Shown here: in pieces, positions 58,436-64,000 of the stretch
Layout: each line of letters begins with the position of its first letter
How positions within the stretch are numbered: position 1 is the first letter of the stretch
From: Halothiobacillus sp.
GTDB lineage: Bacteria > Pseudomonadota > Gammaproteobacteria > Halothiobacillales > Halothiobacillaceae
Direction of reading: 5' to 3'
DNA length: 64,000 nt
NCBI GenBank assembly: GCA_011389965.1
Contig: JAABTF010000001.1
Span: 1 to 64,000 of the forward strand
The notes under the pieces: model-generated
Seen by the model: only the letters and a program-made list of their open reading frames with translations
The model's database searches: none
Told to the model about the DNA's origin: nothing
Position numbers and translations under genes: made by a program

Positions 58436-61315
58436 GTGAAAGCCATCGAACTCCTGGCCCTCGTCGTCTTGCTGCCTTTCCTGGCTGCGCCATTGGCCGC
58501 CTGGAGTGCCCGCTACAATCGTTTCGCCGCTGCTTGGGTAGCAGGCGGGGCCACCCTACTGGCGCTCGCCCTGTTCGCGTGGATCTCGTTCGTCCAGGGC
58601 GCGGCCATGCCGGTGGCCACGCATCACGCCTGGATCGAGTCGATCGGCCTGTCCTTCGGTTTCCGCCTCGACGGACTGTCGCTGCTGTTCACCGGCCTGA
58701 TCCTGGTCATCGGCCTGCTGATCGTCATCTACGCCCGCTACTACCTGTCGCCCAGCGACTCCATGGGGCGCTTCTTCGCCTACATGATGATGTTCATGGG
58801 CGCGATGCTGGGTGTGGTGCTCTCCGAGAACATGATCAACCTGGTCATCTTCTGGGAACTGACCTCGCTGGCCTCCTTCCTCCTGATCAGCTACTGGCAG
58901 CATCGCAAGGAGGCCCGCTACGGCGCGCGCCTGGCACTGGCGATCACCGGTGCCGGCGGGCTGGCTCTGCTCGGCGGCGTGCTGATCCTTGGCCACATCG
59001 TCGGTTCCTTCGAACTCACCGACGTGCTGGCATCCGGCGAGTTGATCAAGAACCACGAGCTCTATGCCCCGGCGCTGATCCTGATCCTGCTGGGCGTGTT
59101 CACGAAATCGGCGCAGTTCCCGTTCCACTTCTGGTTGCCCAACGCCATGGCCGCGCCCACGCCGGTCTCGGCCTACCTGCACTCGGCGACCATGGTGAAG
59201 GCCGGCATCTTCCTGCTGGCGCGCTTCTTCCCGGCCCTGGCAGGCACCGAGATGTGGGTGATTATCGTCTCCACCGCCGGGCTGATCACCTTCCTGCTGG
59301 GCGCCTACACCGCCCTGTTCCGGCATGACTTGAAGGGGCTTTTGGCCTACTCGACCATCAGTCATCTTGGCCTGATCACGCTGCTATTCGGCTTTGGCAC
59401 GCCGCTGGCTGCCGTGGCGGGCATCTTCCACATCATCAACCACGCCACCTTCAAGGCGAGCCTCTTTATGGTCGCCGGCATCGTCGACCACGAGACCGGC
59501 ACCCGCGACATGCGACGCTTGGGCGGGCTGATCAAGTACATGCCGCATACCGCCGCGCTGGGCATGATCGCGGCGATGGCGATGGCCGGCGTGCCGCTGT
59601 TCAACGGCTTTCTCTCCAAGGAGATGTTCTTCACCGAGTCGGTGCGCGTTGCCGGCAGCCTGGGCCCCGTGTGGCTGCTGCCGATCCTGGTCTCGCTGGG
59701 CGGCCTGCTCTCGGTGGCCTACTCGTTGCGCTTCGTCCATGACACCTTCTTCGGCAAGCCGGACGGCGACCTGCCCAAAAAACCCCACGAGCCGCCCGGC
59801 ATGATGAAGCGCCCGGTCGACCTGCTGGTGGTGCTGTGCCTGGCGGTGGGCATTCTCCCGGCACTGGTGGTGGGTCCGCTGCTGCACGTGGCCGTCACCG
59901 GCGTGCTGCAGGACGCTCCCCCCTATTACAGTCTGTCGCTGTGGCACGGTTTCAACCTGCCACTGTTGATGAGCGCCATCGCCCTGATCGGCGGCCTGCT
60001 GGTCTACCTCTATCGGGCGCCGATCTTCCACTGGCATGCGCGCTCTCTGGCGCACCTGGACGCGCGAACGGTCTATAACCGGCTGATGGAATTGCTGATG
60101 CGCACCGGCGCCGGCGTGACCGCCATGGTGGACAACGGCCGATTGGGGCGCATCGTGATCATGACCCTGGTTTTCTCGCTGCTCGCCGGGCTGGTCGGTT
60201 ATTTCCATGCCGCCGGCCTGCCCGGGGTGCAGGCGGCGATGGACCGCGGGGGCGTGCAGGATAGCGGCGACTGGGTCACCTGGCTGGGCATCCTGCTGAT
60301 CATCATCGCCACATTGGTCACCGCGGTGGGCCATCGCCAGCGCCTGTTCGCCCTGATCGCCATGAGCGTGGTGGGGCTGGGCGTAGCCATGATCTTCGCC
60401 CGCTTCTCCGCGCCGGACCTCGCCATGACGCAGTTGTCGGTGGAGGTGGTCACCATGATCCTGTTGCTGCTGGCCCTGTTCTACCTGCCGCAACAGAGCC
60501 GCAAGCTCTCCTCGCCCAGCCGTCGCTGGCGTGATGCGGGCATCGCCACATTGATCGGCGGCGGCATCGCCACGTTGACCTACGCCATCATCAGCCGGCC
60601 GTTCGAGTCGATCTCGGGCTACTTCCTGGATCATGCGGTGCCGGGCGGCGGCGGACACAACGTGGTCAACGTGATCCTGGTCGACTTCCGCGGCTACGAC
60701 ACCTTCGGCGAAATCACGGTCCTGGCGCTGGCCGGACTCGGCATCTTTGCCATGCTGCACAACCTCTCGTTGCCCTCCTCGCGCCGCGATCCGTTCGGGC
60801 GGGCCTGGAGCGAGGATCCGCACCCGCTGATGCTGCGAACTTTCGCCCAGATCATCCTGCCGCTGACCCTGATGTTCGGCATCTACGTGTTCCTGCGCGG
60901 GCACAACGAGCCGGGCGGTGGATTCATCGCCGGCCTGATCGTCGCCAGCGCGCTGGTGGCCCAGTACATGGCCCACGGCATCGAAAACACCGAGCAGAAG
61001 CTGCATCTGCCAATCCACGGCATCCTCGGCGCGGGGTTGCTGATCGCGCTGGGCACCGGCCTGGTCTCGATGGTCTTCGGCGTGCCGTTCCTCACCTCGG
61101 CATTCACGCACCTGGACCTGCCCGTGATCGGCGACATCGAGATCGCCTCGGCGATCGCGTTCGACTTGGGCGTGTTCCTGGTGGTGGTCGGCGCGACCAT
61201 GCTGATCCTGCTCAACCTCGGCCGCCTGACCGACCACGCGGTCGAACATCCCGACTACGCATCCATCGAGGCAAGCCCCGCGAGCACCCGCAGCCGCGGG
61301 GGGAGAAACACATGA
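58436..61315 (+). CDS. Mrp-type cation/H+ antiporter subunit A with fused MnhB-like C-terminus
   Basis: GTG start; FRLDGLSLLFTGLILVIGLLIVIYARYYL; C-terminal HNEPGGGFIAGLIVASALVAQYMAHG is MnhB-like. Confidence 0.94.
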   Translation: MKAIELLALVVLLPFLAAPLAAWSARYNRFAAAWVAGGATLLALALFAWISFVQGAAMPVATHHAWIESIGLSFGFRLDGLSLLFTGLILVIGLLIVIYARYYLSPSDSMGRFFAYMMMFMGAMLGVVLSENMINLVIFWELTSLASFLLISYWQHRKEARYGARLALAITGAGGLALLGGVLILGHIVGSFELTDVLASGELIKNHELYAPALILILLGVFTKSAQFPFHFWLPNAMAAPTPVSAYLHSATMVKAGIFLLARFFPALAGTEMWVIIVSTAGLITFLLGAYTALFRHDLKGLLAYSTISHLGLITLLFGFGTPLAAVAGIFHIINHATFKASLFMVAGIVDHETGTRDMRRLGGLIKYMPHTAALGMIAAMAMAGVPLFNGFLSKEMFFTESVRVAGSLGPVWLLPILVSLGGLLSVAYSLRFVHDTFFGKPDGDLPKKPHEPPGMMKRPVDLLVVLCLAVGILPALVVGPLLHVAVTGVLQDAPPYYSLSLWHGFNLPLLMSAIALIGGLLVYLYRAPIFHWHARSLAHLDARTVYNRLMELLMRTGAGVTAMVDNGRLGRIVIMTLVFSLLAGLVGYFHAAGLPGVQAAMDRGGVQDSGDWVTWLGILLIIIATLVTAVGHRQRLFALIAMSVVGLGVAMIFARFSAPDLAMTQLSVEVVTMILLLLALFYLPQQSRKLSSPSRRWRDAGIATLIGGGIATLTYAIISRPFESISGYFLDHAVPGGGGHNVVNVILVDFRGYDTFGEITVLALAGLGIFAMLHNLSLPSSRRDPFGRAWSEDPHPLMLRTFAQIILPLTLMFGIYVFLRGHNEPGGGFIAGLIVASALVAQYMAHGIENTEQKLHLPIHGILGAGLLIALGTGLVSMVFGVPFLTSAFTHLDLPVIGDIEIASAIAFDLGVFLVVVGATMLILLNLGRLTDHAVEHPDYASIEASPASTRSRGGRNT

Positions 61316-61683
61316 CCAATCTGGCCATTTCCCTGTTGATCGGCGTGCTGACCGGCGCCGGGGTGTACCTGGTGCTGCGCGCCCAGACCTTCCCGGTCGT
61401 TCTGGGGCTGACCCTGATGTCCTACGGGGTGAACCTGTTCCTGTTCACCATGGGCCGGTTGCATACCGCCGCGCCGGCCGTGGTGGGCGCCACCGAACAG
61501 TCCGCCGATGCCCTGCCCCAGGCATTGGTGCTCACGGCAATCGTGATCGCCTTCGCCATGACCGCCTTCGTCATCGTGCTGGCCCTCAAGGCCCGCGCCG
61601 CGCTGGGCAATGACCACGTCGACGGCACGCACATCGCGCAGGCCAACCGGGTGTTGAACCGTCACGAGGAGCCCCGCGCATGA
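61312..61683 (+). CDS. Mrp-type antiporter subunit C (NuoK-like)
   Basis: GVLTGAGVYLVLRAQTFPVVLGLTLMSYGVNLFLFTMG; DALPQALVLTAIVIAFAMTAFVIVL. Confidence 0.95.
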   Translation: MTNLAISLLIGVLTGAGVYLVLRAQTFPVVLGLTLMSYGVNLFLFTMGRLHTAAPAVVGATEQSADALPQALVLTAIVIAFAMTAFVIVLALKARAALGNDHVDGTHIAQANRVLNRHEEPRA

Positions 61684-63287
61684 CGGCCAACCTGATTTCC
61701 CTGCTGGTCCTCCTGCCGATCGCCCTGACGGCGATCCTGACCATGACCGGTCAGCGCGCCCCGACCCTGTCACGCGGGCTGAGCCTGGCCGGCGTGATCG
61801 TGCTCCTGGTCGTCAGTGTTGGCCTGCTGCTCGGGGGACATGGCGATACCCCGCGGGTGATCGAACTGGGCAGCTGGGCTGCACCGTTCGGCATCGTCTG
61901 GGTGTTCGATCGACTCTCCGGGCTGATGGTGGTGCTGACTTCGGTGGTCGCCCTGCTTTCGCTGGTCTATGCCATCCGTCGCGACGAGGATTCCGCCGGG
62001 CCGCACTTCCACGCCTTGTTCCAGGCGCAGTTGTTCGGCCTCAACGGCGCGTTCCTCACCGGGGACCTGTTCAACCTGTTCGTGTTCTTCGAGGTCCTGT
62101 TGCTGGCCTCGTACGGGTTGCTGCTGCACGGCAGTGGGCGCAAGCGCACCCGGGCAGGCTTCCATTATGTCGTGGTCAACCTGATCGGCTCGACGCTGTT
62201 CCTGTTCGCCGTCGGGGCACTCTACGGCACGGTCGGCAGCCTCAACCTCGCTGACATCACCCTCAAGCTTCCCGACGTGGCCCCGGATGCCGTGCCGATC
62301 GTCACCACGGCGATCTTCCTGCTGTTCACGGTATTCCTGATCAAGGGCGCGGCGTTTCCGCTGTATCTGTGGTTGCCCGGGGCCTATGGCTACGCCTCCA
62401 TCCCGGTGGCCGCGCTGTTCGCCATCATGACCAAGGTGGGACTGTACTCGGTACTTCGGGTCGACTCGGTGATGCTCTCGGGCAATACCGTCGGTGGCCT
62501 GGTGGAGACCACCACGCTGATCGCCCCCTGGCTGCTGTGGCTGGGACTGATCACCCTGCTGCTCGCGGCGCTGGGCGTGGTTGCCGCGCGCTTCGTCCGC
62601 CGCCAGGTGGCCTACCTGATCATCGCCTCGGTGGGCACCATATTGATCGCGCTGGGCCTGGTGACCGGGCCGGAGCGCGAGATGGCACTGAGCGGCGCGC
62701 TGTTCTACTGGATCCACACCACGGTGCTCAGCGCCGGGTTCTTCCTGCTCGCCGGCCTGATGATGCGCCACCGGTCGCAGGCAGGGGACGAGATCGAGGC
62801 GGCTCCTCCCATGCCGCACGCGATCCTGGTGGGCTCGCTTTTCTTCGCCTACGCGATCGCCATGGCCGGCCTGCCGCCGCTGACCGGTTTCTTCGGCAAG
62901 ATCATCATTCTCTCGGCCGCCCTGGACCACCCGCTGCTGGCCCCCATCTTCGCGGTGGTCTTGATCAGCGGGTTGATCATGGTGATCGCCTTGGCACGCG
63001 CGGGCAGCCGATTGTTCTACCAATCTCAGGCGACGCCAGGACATCCTGCCGACCGGGCGGTGGATGGCAAGGGCCCCATGCCGGGCCTGGGCATGGCGAT
63101 CTTGCCGCTGGCACTGGCCGCTCTGATGGTGGTGGGTGCCCAGCCGCTAAGCAGCTGGCTCGAACAGACGGCCGGTCAGATCGCCCAGCCCGCGGACTAT
63201 ATCGACGCGGTCATGCCTCACGGTGTGCTGCACCCGGAAACCGCCCCGGGGAAGTTCGGCCAGGACTATGACGGAGGCCACCACTAG
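61680..63287 (+). CDS. Mrp-type antiporter subunit D
   Basis: Proton-antiporter type; FEVLLLASYGLLLHG; IKGAAFPLYLWLPGAYGYASIPVAALFAIMTKVG. Confidence 0.95.
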   Translation: MTANLISLLVLLPIALTAILTMTGQRAPTLSRGLSLAGVIVLLVVSVGLLLGGHGDTPRVIELGSWAAPFGIVWVFDRLSGLMVVLTSVVALLSLVYAIRRDEDSAGPHFHALFQAQLFGLNGAFLTGDLFNLFVFFEVLLLASYGLLLHGSGRKRTRAGFHYVVVNLIGSTLFLFAVGALYGTVGSLNLADITLKLPDVAPDAVPIVTTAIFLLFTVFLIKGAAFPLYLWLPGAYGYASIPVAALFAIMTKVGLYSVLRVDSVMLSGNTVGGLVETTTLIAPWLLWLGLITLLLAALGVVAARFVRRQVAYLIIASVGTILIALGLVTGPEREMALSGALFYWIHTTVLSAGFFLLAGLMMRHRSQAGDEIEAAPPMPHAILVGSLFFAYAIAMAGLPPLTGFFGKIIILSAALDHPLLAPIFAVVLISGLIMVIALARAGSRLFYQSQATPGHPADRAVDGKGPMPGLGMAILPLALAALMVVGAQPLSSWLEQTAGQIAQPADYIDAVMPHGVLHPETAPGKFGQDYDGGHH

Positions 63288-63830
63288 ATGAGATTCAAGC
63301 GCATCTTGCCGCAACCGTTCCTCAGCCTGGTGCTGCTGGCCAGTTGGCTGCTGATCAACAACAGCCTGGCCGCCGGCTCGATCCTGATGGGGGCGATCGT
63401 CGGACTGGTGGTCCCGTGGATCACGCACCGCTTCTGGGAGATCCGCGCCCGCGTGGCCGACCCATTGGCGCTGCTCGGCTATGCCGGTGTGGTCGTGGTC
63501 GACATCATCCGAGCCAACTTCGTGGTGGCACGCCAGGTTCTCGGCCCCAACCGGGCACTGCGCTCGCAGTTGTTCGAACTGGAGCTTGACCTGAGAGACA
63601 GTCTGCCGATCAGCATCCTCGCGGCCACCATCACTTTGACCCCGGGGACGGTTTCCTGCCGCATCAGTCCGGATCAGAGCCGGATATGGGTTCATGCCCT
63701 GCACTCCGATGACATCGCGGAGGAGATCACCGAGATCAAACAACGTTACGAGTCCCGCCTGCAGCGCATCTTCGGCCAGACCGCGGCATCCGGCGGGACC
63801 GATCAGCCCAATTCGAGGACCAAACCATGA
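63288..63830 (+). CDS. Mrp-type antiporter subunit E
   Basis: ATG abuts the D stop; ILAATITLTPGTVSCRISPDQSRIWVHALHSDD. Confidence 0.93.
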   Translation: MRFKRILPQPFLSLVLLASWLLINNSLAAGSILMGAIVGLVVPWITHRFWEIRARVADPLALLGYAGVVVVDIIRANFVVARQVLGPNRALRSQLFELELDLRDSLPISILAATITLTPGTVSCRISPDQSRIWVHALHSDDIAEEITEIKQRYESRLQRIFGQTAASGGTDQPNSRTKP

Positions 63831-64000
63831 TTCACGCCAGTCTCGGTATCGCACTGGTCCTGATCGTGCTCGCCATGGGTCTTTCGGCCTACCGCCTGTT
63901 CAAAGGCCCGGATCAGGTCGATCGGGTGCTCGCCCTGGACACGATGTCCATCAACGGCATCGCCCTGCTGGTGGCACTGGGTATCTGGTTCGAGACCTCG
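63827..64000 (+). CDS. Mrp-type antiporter subunit F, truncated by window edge
   Basis: ATG overlaps subunit E stop; MIHASLGIALVLIVLAMGLSAYRLFKGPDQVDRVLALDTMSINGIALLVALGIWFETS... Confidence 0.9.
   Translation, partial: MIHASLGIALVLIVLAMGLSAYRLFKGPDQVDRVLALDTMSINGIALLVALGIWFETS

Noticed and set aside
59384-61249. 621 aa minus-strand ORF (and 61770-63044)
   Set aside because: Antisense shadows of the Mrp A/D subunits.

Overview
This 64 kb, GC-rich window looks like a gammaproteobacterial chromosome. My guess is a sulfur-oxidiser of the Halothiobacillaceae type, but that is inference only. It is mostly chromosomal housekeeping: lysS, prfB with its programmed +1 frameshift, tilS, accA, the pcnB-folK-panB-panC run, and an Mrp/Mnh-type cation/H+ antiporter operon running off the right edge. 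Transport and stress genes are interspersed (two AGCS symporters, two ZIP transporters, two MscS channels, SulP, LctP, a LonB-like protease, USP, Hsp20, dodecin, CsbD, DUF2267). Mobile and repeat content includes a complete IS481-family insertion (31-1060) whose transposase stop codon is supplied by its CCTAGG target duplication. Next to it lies an apparent IS5-type end remnant. A 266-bp IS5-type MITE (5956-6221, CTAG duplications) sits exactly at the stop codon of a CopD-like gene. There are also a REPIN-like inverted pair, a REP-like palindrome and a probable dispersed repeat. Three genes look decayed: a 7TM-DISM signalling gene (in-frame TGA plus frameshift plus missing output domain), a class II ribonucleotide reductase (single frameshift), and a truncated BBP2_2-like outer-membrane gene. 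A 26-codon ORF with a strong Shine-Dalgarno sequence, resembling a beta-carbonic-anhydrase N-terminus, lies directly before a PRPP-synthetase paralog. I saw no rRNA, tRNA or CRISPR array. I found no convincing novel defence or biosynthetic system. The best leads are the mobile-element/stop-codon relationships, the mini-ORF, the ligase-carrier-acyltransferase fusion and the decayed genes.
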